Assembly: GCA_007116495.1 (NCBI GenBank)
Contig: SKIJ01000016.1
Location: 1-52,656, forward strand
From: Cryomorphaceae bacterium
Lineage (GTDB): Bacteria; Bacteroidota; Bacteroidia; Flavobacteriales; Schleiferiaceae
DNA: 52,656 nt
Direction of reading: 5' to 3'
This document shows positions 35,327 through 42,636 of this stretch, piece after piece. The stretch's first letter is position 1. Each line of letters starts with the position of its first letter. A program made the position numbers and the translations under genes. The notes under the pieces were generated by a model that saw only the letters and a list, made by a program, of their open reading frames with translations, was not told where the DNA came from and ran no database searches.

Positions 35327-35334
35327 CAAACGTA
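35327..35334 (-). promoter_or_regulatory. Promoter -7 element, HMG-CoA reductase-GHMP kinase operon
   Basis: Minus-strand TACGTTTG, 58 bp before the ATG ending at 35268, in the divergent gap with the zinc-ribbon gene. Confidence 0.4.
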
Positions 35335-35404
35335 CGTGTTATATTGTTATTATTTACCTTTAGTTTGTGTAACGTTTTATTTTAATTGAAGTTTATAAAT
35401 ATTC

Positions 35405-35677
35405 ATGGCAAAAGAAATCAAATGCCCGTATTGTGACGAGTGGACAACACAGTCTGATGTAACATGTGATGTGTGTGGCAAGTCTCTAAAACCCGACCGT
35501 ACAGAGGAAGAAGCGCGCATGCGAAATTTCAAACCTCTTGATATCCCTTTGATTCCTATTAATGATGATGATCATTGGTTTGTAAAAGGAGTTAAGATCG
35601 TGCTGCGTACAGGCCAGATGATTTTTATTGCTATAGCAAGTGCAGTTGTCTATATAGCTTCCGGGGCTGCACATTGA
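35405..35677 (+). CDS. Small zinc-ribbon protein with C-terminal membrane helix
   Basis: A 90-residue protein. Two C-x-x-C knuckles, C-P-Y-C (8-11) and C-D-V-C (about 22-25), form a likely zinc ribbon. A short acidic linker follows, and a hydrophobic helix (about 67-86, M-I-F-I-A-I-A-S-A-V-V-Y) ends the chain, so it is probably tail-anchored in the inner membrane with the ribbon in the cytoplasm. No known family is recognised. It is first in a rightward trio (gap of 12 bp, then an 11-bp overlap) ending in guanine deaminase. The local sequence is AT-rich. Confidence 0.72.
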   Translation: MAKEIKCPYCDEWTTQSDVTCDVCGKSLKPDRTEEEARMRNFKPLDIPLIPINDDDHWFVKGVKIVLRTGQMIFIAIASAVVYIASGAAH

Positions 35678-35689
35678 TGATGTGATGAT

Positions 35690-36118
35690 ATGAGAAATTA
35701 CTGCTTCTACAAAATTGTACCTCCTGGATTTAGTTTTTTATTGATGATTTTTGCTTTGAATCAATTAGTAGAGACAAAAGGAATCTACATACCATATATT
35801 CATTCGTACTTAGATGATTTGATAGCCGTTCCGATCATGATGGGAGGGATGCTTGTTTTTCAACAGCAAATAACCTATCGCAAACCTTCTTACACGTTTT
35901 CCAAATGGCATGTTGTTTTTATGGTGTTGTTACTATCACTTTATTTTGAATGGTACGCACCAGGAAGAAAAGATAATCATTATGCTGATGTATTTGATGT
36001 GTTAGCGTATTCTATTGGTGGTGTTGTTTTCTTTAAATGGCAAAATAAACCAGCAAAGGGTTGGGTTTATTTTAACCGGATTTTTCCATTTATAACAGTT
36101 TACCCTTATGAAAAATGA
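35690..36118 (+). CDS. Membrane protein of unknown function
   Basis: A 142-residue protein with about four hydrophobic helices (roughly 12-28, 42-58, 73-87, 102-116) and short loops. A motif near the middle, L-Y-F-E-W-Y-A-P-G-R-K-D-N-H-Y-A-D-V-F-D-V, resembles the D-x-x-D-x-x-A-Y-x-x-G-G pattern of VanZ-like small membrane proteins (V-L-A-Y-S-I-G-G follows), so a VanZ-like fold is possible. The function is unknown. It overlaps guaD by 11 bp. Confidence 0.68.
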   Translation: MRNYCFYKIVPPGFSFLLMIFALNQLVETKGIYIPYIHSYLDDLIAVPIMMGGMLVFQQQITYRKPSYTFSKWHVVFMVLLLSLYFEWYAPGRKDNHYADVFDVLAYSIGGVVFFKWQNKPAKGWVYFNRIFPFITVYPYEK

Positions 36119-36572
36119 TGCATACTGGATAGGCAAAGCAATACGGCTTGCTACTCAAAATATAATTAAAGGTGGGGGGCCTTTCGCATGTATAATTGTA
36201 AAGGATGGTGAAATCTTAGCTCGTGGTGTAAACAAGGTTGTGTCTATGCATGATCCTACTGCGCATGCCGAAATACAAGCCATAAGAAATGCATGCAAAA
36301 ATTTAAAAAGTCATCAATTGGATGAATGTGTTATTTATGCCAGCTGTGAACCTTGCCCGATGTGTTTTGGTGCCATTTATTGGGCTAGACCCAAGCGAGT
36401 TGTATTTGCGGCAACAAAAGAACAAGCAGCTGTTGCAGGTTTTGACGATGCTATGATTTATAAAGCCATCGCCGATGGTAAAGGCAACATACCGCTTAAT
36501 CATTTAGTCCTTCCTAATGCAAATGATCCATTTGACAAATGGATCATTAAACATGACAAAGATGTGTATTAA
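36108..36572 (+). CDS. guaD: Guanine deaminase (nucleoside/cytidine deaminase superfamily)
   Basis: A 154-residue zinc hydrolase converting guanine to xanthine. The zinc site and proton shuttle are H53 and E55 in T-A-H-A-E-I, and C83/C86 in E-P-C-P-M-C. Several further stretches, G-G-P-F-A-C-I-I-V-K-D-G, A-I-Y-W-A-R-P-K and G-F-D-D-A-M-I-Y-K, follow the small B. subtilis GuaD closely, including the basic Tyr-ended tail. That favours guanine deaminase over the tRNA adenosine deaminase TadA, which lacks the extended C-terminus. It is the last gene of its trio. Confidence 0.85.
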   Translation: MKNDAYWIGKAIRLATQNIIKGGGPFACIIVKDGEILARGVNKVVSMHDPTAHAEIQAIRNACKNLKSHQLDECVIYASCEPCPMCFGAIYWARPKRVVFAATKEQAAVAGFDDAMIYKAIADGKGNIPLNHLVLPNANDPFDKWIIKHDKDVY

Positions 36573-36610
36573 AATCATTTACAAGACAAGATTATGATTT
36601 GTACATAATA

Positions 36611-37060
36611 TTAGCTGTGATACATGGCACTCTTCGTATATGGCTTAAAAAATTGCATCATCAAGTAAGACAATAAAAACCCACTGAAAAATCCTTCAAA
36701 GCCAATCACAAATCCCATAGTAATTACAGTCATGTCTTGTCCCCATAACCCGCGATCATTTATACTTTGTATAAAATCAGGGTTAAAATACATAAAGGCT
36801 TGTAAGAATACTACTAATGTTAGTGTAGCAATCAATACAGCTTGAACTCCACTCGCAATTCCTTCAAAATAAGTGTGGACACCAGGTTGTTTTTTAAATA
36901 AGTTATAATACATCCAATACATACCTCCCAAAACAATCGCTAAATTTAAAAACCTCAATTCAACAAATGTTTCCAAGTTGAACATTCGCATAAATAAAAA
37001 GTAAACTATTAGAGCTAATCCTATGATGAATCCGTATATACTATTGAATTTGATAGACAT
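36611..37060 (-). CDS. Four-helix membrane protein (possibly DUF4199-like)
   Basis: A 149-residue protein beginning at the ATG ending at 37060 (M-S-I-K-F-N); longer in-frame starts add a non-hydrophobic tail with no obvious purpose. Four membrane helices lie at about 8-25, 33-52, 68-90 and 115-135. The third carries Y-F-E-G-I-A-S-G-V-Q-A-V, which recalls the DUF4199 family; I give that as a guess. It is convergent with guaD across a 38-bp gap holding a weak AT-only 7-bp stem. Confidence 0.65.
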   Translation of the reverse strand: MSIKFNSIYGFIIGLALIVYFLFMRMFNLETFVELRFLNLAIVLGGMYWMYYNLFKKQPGVHTYFEGIASGVQAVLIATLTLVVFLQAFMYFNPDFIQSINDRGLWGQDMTVITMGFVIGFEGFFSGFLLSYLMMQFFKPYTKSAMYHS

Positions 37061-37520
37061 GGTTTTAATTTTAAAAATTGAACACATATAGTTAACATTG
37101 ATAACTGTGTATTGTTTATACAAACGAAATAAATCCAAAGTACAATGTTTTCTCAGTCAAAATGGTTTATGATTATAGTTTTGGTGGTTTTGCGTATAGC
37201 CTGATGTCTATATCATTTTTTCAATCGTTCATGTCCTAAAAACGTTCATTTATGGTATTTTTTTATATTGAACAGCCGTCGATTTGTATTTTTGTAATGA
37301 TTGATATTTACTAAATCTGAATAATTTATTGTATAGGTTTTGTTTTGAGGTTAATCGTTTTATTTATTGACGATTCGACATATAAAGCCTTGATTATTTT
37401 TTTGATTTTACAGTAGATGATCAATTTAACCAATTCATAAAGGGTTGCTTACTTGATTGGTTTGAATGGCCTTTTTATTTGATTAATAACGATTTAACTA
37501 TAAACGAATACGCGTAACAA
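37061..37520. other. Long ilvE leader and upstream region
   Basis: A 460-bp AT-rich gap. It contains a promoter element at 37287-37294 that would give a leader of about 220 nt before ilvE. Inside the leader are two tiny ORFs: 37297-37314 (M-I-D-I-Y) and 37417-37440 (M-I-N-L-T-N-S). Near the second are two mutually exclusive short stems, CCAAT/ATTGG (37430-37434 with 37456-37460) and AAAGG/CCTTT (37439-37443 with 37470-37474, followed by T residues). I see no riboswitch that I can name. Confidence 0.4.
37287..37294 (+). promoter_or_regulatory. Candidate promoter -7 element, ilvE operon
   Basis: TATTTTTG, 226 bp upstream of the ilvE ATG. Two bases separate it from the tiny ORF M-I-D-I-Y. Confidence 0.35.
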
Positions 37521-38567
37521 ATGAAGATTAGTAAGGTATCCGAGAGCAGATTAAAGGACGTTAATTTTGATGACCTCCCATTTGGAAAGGTGTTTTCCGA
37601 TCACATGCTTTGGGTCGAACACAAGGATGGTAAGTGGGGAGAACCGTCCATTGTTCCTTACGGCAACATTTCTGTGAGTCCGGCGTTACATACGCTGCAC
37701 TACGGACAAGCCATTTTTGAAGGACAAAAGGCTTACCGCATGGCCGATGGTCGCGTGGGTATTTTTCGGCCGCTCGACAATTGTAAGCGATTAAACATTT
37801 CTGCTGAGCGTATGTGCATCCCCCAAATTCCCGAAGTTGTGTTCATGAAGGGGTTGGAAGAACTTATTCGCTTAGATAAGGATTGGGTGCCAAAAGACGA
37901 AAGCATCTCACTTTACCTTCGCCCATTCATGTACGGGAGCTCGGAATTTATTGCTGCACGTCCATCGGAAGAATACGTGTTCTCCATCATCACTTCTCCT
38001 TCCGGACCATATTATGCTGGAGATGTGAAAGTGTATATTGAAGAAAGCTACGTTCGTTCAGCGGCTGGAGGTACCGGATATGCCAAGGCAGCAGGTAACT
38101 ACGGTGGTTCTTTTTATCCCACCAGAAAGATTCAAGAAAAGGGATATACTCAGATCATTTGGACCGATCATCGCGATCACACCTTAATCGAGGAATCGGG
38201 TACCATGAACATTGCTTTTGTTATTGACGGCGTTTTGCGTACACCTCCATTGAGCGATCGCATTCTTGCAGGTATTACGCGTGACAGCGTTCTTACCATT
38301 GCTCGTGACTGGGGGATGGAGGTTAAAGAAGCGCCGGTAACGGTAGATGAAGTCATTGACGCCATCAAGTCAAAACGACTTACCGAGGCGTTTGGAATGG
38401 GTACCGCAGCGGTGATTAGTCCCATTAGTGTGATTGGTTTCCGCGGTACGGATTACAAGATTCCGCCGCAGGGTAGCGATGGATTCGCAACGAAAGTTAA
38501 AGCAGAGCTATCAGGTATTCGCAGCGGTCGCATCCCTGATCGCCACAACTGGATGATGGTGATTTAA
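37521..38567 (+). CDS. ilvE: Branched-chain amino acid aminotransferase
   Basis: A 348-residue fold-type IV PLP enzyme that performs the last step of Ile, Leu and Val synthesis and the first of their breakdown. The cofactor lysine is K189 in G-G-T-G-Y-A-K-A-A-G-N-Y, the pattern of the longer, eukaryote-like BCAT form. Other landmarks are S-P-A-L-H-T-L-H-Y-G-Q-A-I-F-E-G and Y-L-R-P-F-M-Y-G. It is followed 3 bp later by murF, so it heads a four-gene operon of otherwise cell-wall and tRNA genes. The 5' leader is unusually long (see 37061-37520). Confidence 0.94.
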   Translation: MKISKVSESRLKDVNFDDLPFGKVFSDHMLWVEHKDGKWGEPSIVPYGNISVSPALHTLHYGQAIFEGQKAYRMADGRVGIFRPLDNCKRLNISAERMCIPQIPEVVFMKGLEELIRLDKDWVPKDESISLYLRPFMYGSSEFIAARPSEEYVFSIITSPSGPYYAGDVKVYIEESYVRSAAGGTGYAKAAGNYGGSFYPTRKIQEKGYTQIIWTDHRDHTLIEESGTMNIAFVIDGVLRTPPLSDRILAGITRDSVLTIARDWGMEVKEAPVTVDEVIDAIKSKRLTEAFGMGTAAVISPISVIGFRGTDYKIPPQGSDGFATKVKAELSGIRSGRIPDRHNWMMVI

Positions 38568-38570
38568 CCG

Positions 38571-39848
38571 ATGGATCTCGAAAGAATTTACCAGGCATTC
38601 TCCCAGAGTGGGTTGGTGTCTACCGATTCCCGAAACATACCACAAGGGGCCGTGTTTTTCGCACTCAAAGGCCCTAATTTTGACGGCAATACCTACGCCA
38701 AGGAGGCATTGACCAATGGTGCCATAGCCGCGGTGGTCGACGATTCTGCATTGGCCAATGAGGAAAACTTGATATTTGTTCCCGATGTCTTGGAGGCATT
38801 ACAAGCCCTTTCGCTTATGCATCGAAAAGCAATGGGAACGACCATCATCGGTTTGACGGGCAGCAACGGAAAAACCACCTCCAAAGAGCTGATGCACGCG
38901 GTGCTGAAGCAATCGTTTGACGTCTTGGCGACGGAGGGGAACCTCAACAACCACATCGGTGTGCCGTTGACGCTTCTGCGTTTGAAGCCATCGCATCAAG
39001 TTGCTATTGTAGAAATGGGCGCCAATGGCATTGGACAAATTGAAGAGCTTGCCGCTCTAGCGCAGCCCGATTACGGATACATCACCAATTTTGGCAAAGC
39101 TCATCTCGAAGGTTTCGGCTCTGAAGAAGGTGTGGTCATCGGTAAATCAGAACTGTACCAACAATTGCACGCCACCAACGGAACCGCGATTGTGAACGCC
39201 GACGACCCCAAGCAAATAAAGCAATCTGCAGGAATCAATCGGGTTTTGTTTGGCACCCAAGGTGATGTGCAAATCACTACTGGCATTTCGGATGAGGGGT
39301 TGGTGTATGCCGATTATTACGGTATGCGTATTCAGTCGCAGCTTACCGGGGATTACAACCAAAGTAATGTGGCCGCAGCGATTGCAGTTGGTGTGATGTT
39401 TGACATGCCATTGGACAAAATCGACGCGGGGATTTCCGGCTATGTGCCAACCAACAACCGCTCGCAGTGGTGTACTGTGGGAGGTGTTCGTGTGCTTCTC
39501 GATGCCTACAATGCCAATCCTACCAGTGTAGAAGCGGCTCTAAAATCATTTGCGCAGGTACCCGGAGAAAAGTGGGTGGTATTGGGCGATATGTTGGAGT
39601 TGGGCAATTATTCCGAAGAAGAGCACCAACGCATTGCCGACTTGGCCGCTTCTTTGTCTTTCGAAAAAGTGTTGTTGGTAGGCCCACATTTTTCTAAGGC
39701 TGCATCTCCATTGGTAGAATTGTTTGAATCTACCAATGCCGTGGCCGATTACCTAAGTAATCAAAAAATAAATGAACCCCTCTCGATTTTACTCAAAGGA
39801 TCGCGTGGCATGAAAATGGAAAGCTTGTTGTCATGCTTCGAAAAATAA
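38571..39848 (+). CDS. murF: UDP-N-acetylmuramoyl-tripeptide--D-alanyl-D-alanine ligase
   Basis: A 425-residue cytoplasmic ligase that adds D-Ala-D-Ala to the peptidoglycan precursor. The ATP-binding loop G-S-N-G-K-T-T is at 97-103, G-N-L-N-N-H-I-G-V-P-L-T follows, and D-A-Y-N-A-N-P-T-S and the C-terminal G-D-M-L-E-L-G are family motifs. In most Bacteroidota it is outside the mra cluster, as here. The gene is visibly richer in G and C than the block before it. It overlaps the glucosaminidase gene by 16 bp. Confidence 0.95.
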   Translation: MDLERIYQAFSQSGLVSTDSRNIPQGAVFFALKGPNFDGNTYAKEALTNGAIAAVVDDSALANEENLIFVPDVLEALQALSLMHRKAMGTTIIGLTGSNGKTTSKELMHAVLKQSFDVLATEGNLNNHIGVPLTLLRLKPSHQVAIVEMGANGIGQIEELAALAQPDYGYITNFGKAHLEGFGSEEGVVIGKSELYQQLHATNGTAIVNADDPKQIKQSAGINRVLFGTQGDVQITTGISDEGLVYADYYGMRIQSQLTGDYNQSNVAAAIAVGVMFDMPLDKIDAGISGYVPTNNRSQWCTVGGVRVLLDAYNANPTSVEAALKSFAQVPGEKWVVLGDMLELGNYSEEEHQRIADLAASLSFEKVLLVGPHFSKAASPLVELFESTNAVADYLSNQKINEPLSILLKGSRGMKMESLLSCFEK

Positions 39849-40705
39849 TCTCCTTCGTATTTCTTGCCGTTGTTGCGGTTTTTACGGCGAGTGCTCAGCC
39901 ACAGCACCGTCTCAACTACATTGAAACGTATAAAGATATCGCCATCCAAGAGATGAATCTTTACGGTATACCTGCTAGCATCACGCTGGCTCAGGGAATT
40001 TTAGAGTCGGGTGATGGGCAGAGCAGACTGGCGACCAAGGCCAACAACCACTTTGGTATTAAATGTCACACCGACTGGAAAGGAAAAAAAATCTACCACG
40101 ACGACGACGAAAAAGGTGAGTGTTTTAGAGTGTATAAAAATCCTGAAGAAAGCTACCGTGACCACTCCTTATTTTTGGTTGAAAGACCCCGTTACAGCGA
40201 TTTGTTTAAGCTAGAAAGAACAGATTATAAGGGGTGGGCAAGGGGGTTGAAGTCAGCCGGGTACGCCACCAACCCAAAGTATGCCGATATGCTCATCAAA
40301 CTCATCGAAGATTATCAGCTTTACCTTTACGATGCATTTTCTGCTGATAAGGAAATGATTTTCAAACATCCAAATAAAGTTCGGTACACGGTTGTAGGTG
40401 AGGGTGAAACATTAGAAGATGTTGCTGATCGCAGTCGAGTTTCGATTAGGCGAATAATTAAGTTTAATGATTTTACGTGGGAGTCCATTGTAGAGCCTGG
40501 CGACGTGATTTTTTTACAGCGTAAACGAAGCCGACCAAAAGCAAAAAAGCACGTTGTACGCAGTGGGGAATCAATGCACGATATTGCCCAAGAACACGCG
40601 ATGCGCTTGCAAAAGCTGTATTATAGAAACCGCATGAAGGTTGGTGATCAACCAAAGTCTGGTGACGTTCTTAAACTTCGTTGGAGGAAAAAAAGCAACA
40701 ATTGA
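39833..40705 (+). CDS. Exported glucosaminidase (GH73-like) with C-terminal LysM repeats
   Basis: A 290-residue peptidoglycan hydrolase. A signal peptide (about 1-21, ends S-A-Q-P) leads into a mannosyl-glycoprotein endo-beta-N-acetylglucosaminidase-like domain (about 25-165) with the catalytic glutamate in Q-G-I-L-E-S-G-D-G and N-N-H-F-G-I-K-C. Two LysM-like modules follow (V-G-E-G-E-T-L-E-D-V-A-D near 190 and V-R-S-G-E-S-M-H-D-I-A near 242). It probably cuts septal or mature peptidoglycan in the periplasm. It is cotranscribed with murF (overlap) and truB (one-base overlap, TGATG). Confidence 0.9.
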   Translation: MLRKIISFVFLAVVAVFTASAQPQHRLNYIETYKDIAIQEMNLYGIPASITLAQGILESGDGQSRLATKANNHFGIKCHTDWKGKKIYHDDDEKGECFRVYKNPEESYRDHSLFLVERPRYSDLFKLERTDYKGWARGLKSAGYATNPKYADMLIKLIEDYQLYLYDAFSADKEMIFKHPNKVRYTVVGEGETLEDVADRSRVSIRRIIKFNDFTWESIVEPGDVIFLQRKRSRPKAKKHVVRSGESMHDIAQEHAMRLQKLYYRNRMKVGDQPKSGDVLKLRWRKKSNN

Positions 40706-41388
40706 TGAGTGACGTAAATTATCTAGATGGGCAAATGTTGCTGATCGACAAGCCTTACCGTATGACCTCCTTTGGCGTTGTAAACCGCATAAGAGGAAGA
40801 ATACGCGCCAAGTACGGCATCAAGAAAATAAAGGTGGGTCATGCCGGAACCCTCGATCCTTTAGCCACCGGACTCCTTATCATCCTCACCGGCAAGAAAA
40901 CCAAAGAGATATCCTCTTTTACCGGACTGGACAAAACCTATGAGGCTACTTTTAAGTTGGGCGCCACAACCCCTTGTTTCGACCGCGAGATGGAGGAAGA
41001 GAACATCCAAGATGTTCCCGCATTTACTCGGGCGGATTTAGAAAAAATCGCCATGCAATTCTCCGGTGACATAGAGCAATTTCCTCCCGTCTTTTCCGCC
41101 ATCAAGGTTGACGGTAAAAAGCTCTACGAAGGTGCACGAAAAGGCGACATTCAGGAAGTAAAATCTCGAAGCGTCACTGTGCACTCATTTGAGATTACCA
41201 AAGTAGAGTTGCCTTATGTTTACGCCAAAATCCGCTGCAGCAAAGGCACCTACATCCGCTCTCTAGCCAACGACTTCGGTGCCACCGCCGGTTGTGGCGC
41301 CTACCTCTACGACCTACGCCGCACCGCCATCGGGGACTTTACCATTGACCAGGTGCCGGAGGTTTATGAAGGGGTTTGGGAGAAGTGA
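40705..41388 (+). CDS. truB: tRNA pseudouridine(55) synthase
   Basis: A 227-residue pseudouridine synthase acting on U55 of tRNAs. The start is the ATG at 40705, overlapping the preceding stop; the frame from 40681 has only TTG and lies inside the upstream gene, whose GGAGG there serves as a ribosome-binding site. The catalytic aspartate is D51 in G-H-A-G-T-L-D-P-L-A-T-G, and G-T-Y-I-R-S-L-A-N-D is the second motif. Like other Bacteroidota members it lacks the C-terminal PUA domain of E. coli TruB. The stop codon falls inside the first unit of a heptamer repeat array. Confidence 0.94.
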   Translation: MSDVNYLDGQMLLIDKPYRMTSFGVVNRIRGRIRAKYGIKKIKVGHAGTLDPLATGLLIILTGKKTKEISSFTGLDKTYEATFKLGATTPCFDREMEEENIQDVPAFTRADLEKIAMQFSGDIEQFPPVFSAIKVDGKKLYEGARKGDIQEVKSRSVTVHSFEITKVELPYVYAKIRCSKGTYIRSLANDFGATAGCGAYLYDLRRTAIGDFTIDQVPEVYEGVWEK

Positions 41389-41640
41389 GCTATGAGCTAT
41401 GAGCGGTGAGGAGTGAGGGGTGAGCTGTGAGCTGTGAGGAAGTTTGGGTACATCAGTAACACAATATATTAATTGGTGCTGGTCTATACGTTAAGATAGG
41501 GGTTAGATTGTGTTTTGACCTTTTTTTCTCCTCACAAATAGTAACATTCGGGTAATTCCTAAAGCCTTGAAGGGGAGTGATATGTAAGTAAGGTGGTAGC
41601 TTACTCCTCACCGCTCCCAGCTCACTCTTCACCGCTCTCA
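41385..41640. repeat. Inverted pair of heptamer repeat arrays flanking a 157-bp core
   Basis: Left arm, 41385-41440: eight contiguous, in-phase 7-nt units, GTGAGCT, ATGAGCT, ATGAGCG, GTGAGGA, GTGAGGG, GTGAGCT, GTGAGCT, GTGAGGA, consensus RTGAGSN. Right arm, 41598-41639, read on the minus strand from the outside in: GAGAGCG, GTGAAGA, GTGAGCT, GGGAGCG, GTGAGGA, GTAAGCT, which also forms two 21-nt super-repeats. The core (41441-41597) has no ORF of note and no recognised motif. The truB stop codon lies within the first left unit, and the stop of the convergent lipoprotein gene at the outer edge of the right arm. A 7-nt period cannot be coding. I know no named element of this form. Confidence 0.85.
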
Positions 41641-42606
41641 AGGCAGTGTCAAACCATACAATCTCGCCGGTAGATTGTGTTTCTTGGTTTTTTCTGAACT
41701 CAAATACAGTTCATTGTGACTTTTAAAGACCAAGGCTTCTAACTGTCCAATGGAGGCGTAGCTACCTAAGCCAATGCGCATTTTCTCGCCGGAGAAGAAG
41801 TTATCGCCCTCAAAATCGCTAAGTACCCAAAGGAAAACGTCGTCAGATTTGTTGTAGCCACAGAGAACCACCACGCGACCGTCATCTCTAATATCGGCAC
41901 CCGTGATTCGTCCACCGGCAGGAAATGAGGCTAGTAATTCTGCGGCGTACTCATCTTCACTTGGCTCGGCAGGGATTTTATAAAGATTGGTTCGGCTATC
42001 GGCGCGGTGCTTTGTAAATAGGTAGAGGTAATTGTTTCGGTAAATCAATGCCTCACAGTCAAAGTTGTGGTCATCGAGGAAGAATATGGTTTGTTCGGGG
42101 TACCGCAAGCGAATAATGCCGTCGTGCTGTACTTGGCGGTCGCCGCTGCCTTCGAGGTCCGACTTCTTTATACGATAGATTTTTAAATCCTTACGGTTAC
42201 CATCGTTATTCCCCATGTCACCTACAAACAAGTGGGTTTCACTGCGAGCCAAGTCTTCCCAATCTTCATTGATTCCGTTTGTGAGCTCAATTTTAGCCGT
42301 AACATCGCCGGTTTCGGGATTAATGGTATATATATGATTGCTGTGACCGCGGTCGTTATGCGTAAAAAGCTCCCCATTCATTAGCTCAAGTCCTGAAGTT
42401 TCCTTTACTTTTTTGGGGAGATCTGTCAGTATAGTTGGAGTGATGCTTTTTTCTACATACAAGCAGGCCTCATCTGTTTTTGCTCGAGAGGAATAGTTCG
42501 TTGCGTTGGGGTCATCGCAGTTTCTATCGCCTGAACTACAGGCAGTAAGTAGAACTAAAAAGACAATGAGTTGCTTGCCGGCATATTTGTGTAAATGAGA
42601 TTTCAT
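41638..42606 (-). CDS. Beta-propeller-like lipoprotein, paralogue of the preceding T9SS protein
   Basis: A 322-residue lipoprotein: the signal peptide ends in lipobox L-T-A-C23. The mature start holds a degenerate form of the G-C-T-D-P...D-G-S-C motif of its neighbour (C30-D-D-P-N-A-T-N-Y, C48). The body shares a run of motifs with the neighbour: E-T-S-G-L, T-H-N-D, D-W-E-D-L, V-G-D-M-G-N-N, F-D-C-E-A-L, I-T-G-A-D and L-C-G-Y, consistent with a propeller-like or SdiA-regulated-like fold. Function unknown; the invariant acidic and Asn residues could bind a metal. It ends the UpxY operon. Its stop codon touches the right heptamer arm. Confidence 0.78.
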   Translation of the reverse strand: MKSHLHKYAGKQLIVFLVLLTACSSGDRNCDDPNATNYSSRAKTDEACLYVEKSITPTILTDLPKKVKETSGLELMNGELFTHNDRGHSNHIYTINPETGDVTAKIELTNGINEDWEDLARSETHLFVGDMGNNDGNRKDLKIYRIKKSDLEGSGDRQVQHDGIIRLRYPEQTIFFLDDHNFDCEALIYRNNYLYLFTKHRADSRTNLYKIPAEPSEDEYAAELLASFPAGGRITGADIRDDGRVVVLCGYNKSDDVFLWVLSDFEGDNFFSGEKMRIGLGSYASIGQLEALVFKSHNELYLSSEKTKKHNLPARLYGLTLP

Positions 42607-42636
42607 AAGGCTGTTTTTAACGATTAAGGCGTCTTG

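Noticed and set aside
36572-36600. Bidirectional terminator between guaD and the four-helix protein gene
   Set aside because: AAATCAT/ATGATTT is a seven-pair stem of mostly A-T with a 15-base loop; too weak.
41385-41640. CRISPR-like array
   Set aside because: The units are 7 nt, contiguous and without spacers, and the two arms are in opposite orientation; no cas gene is present.
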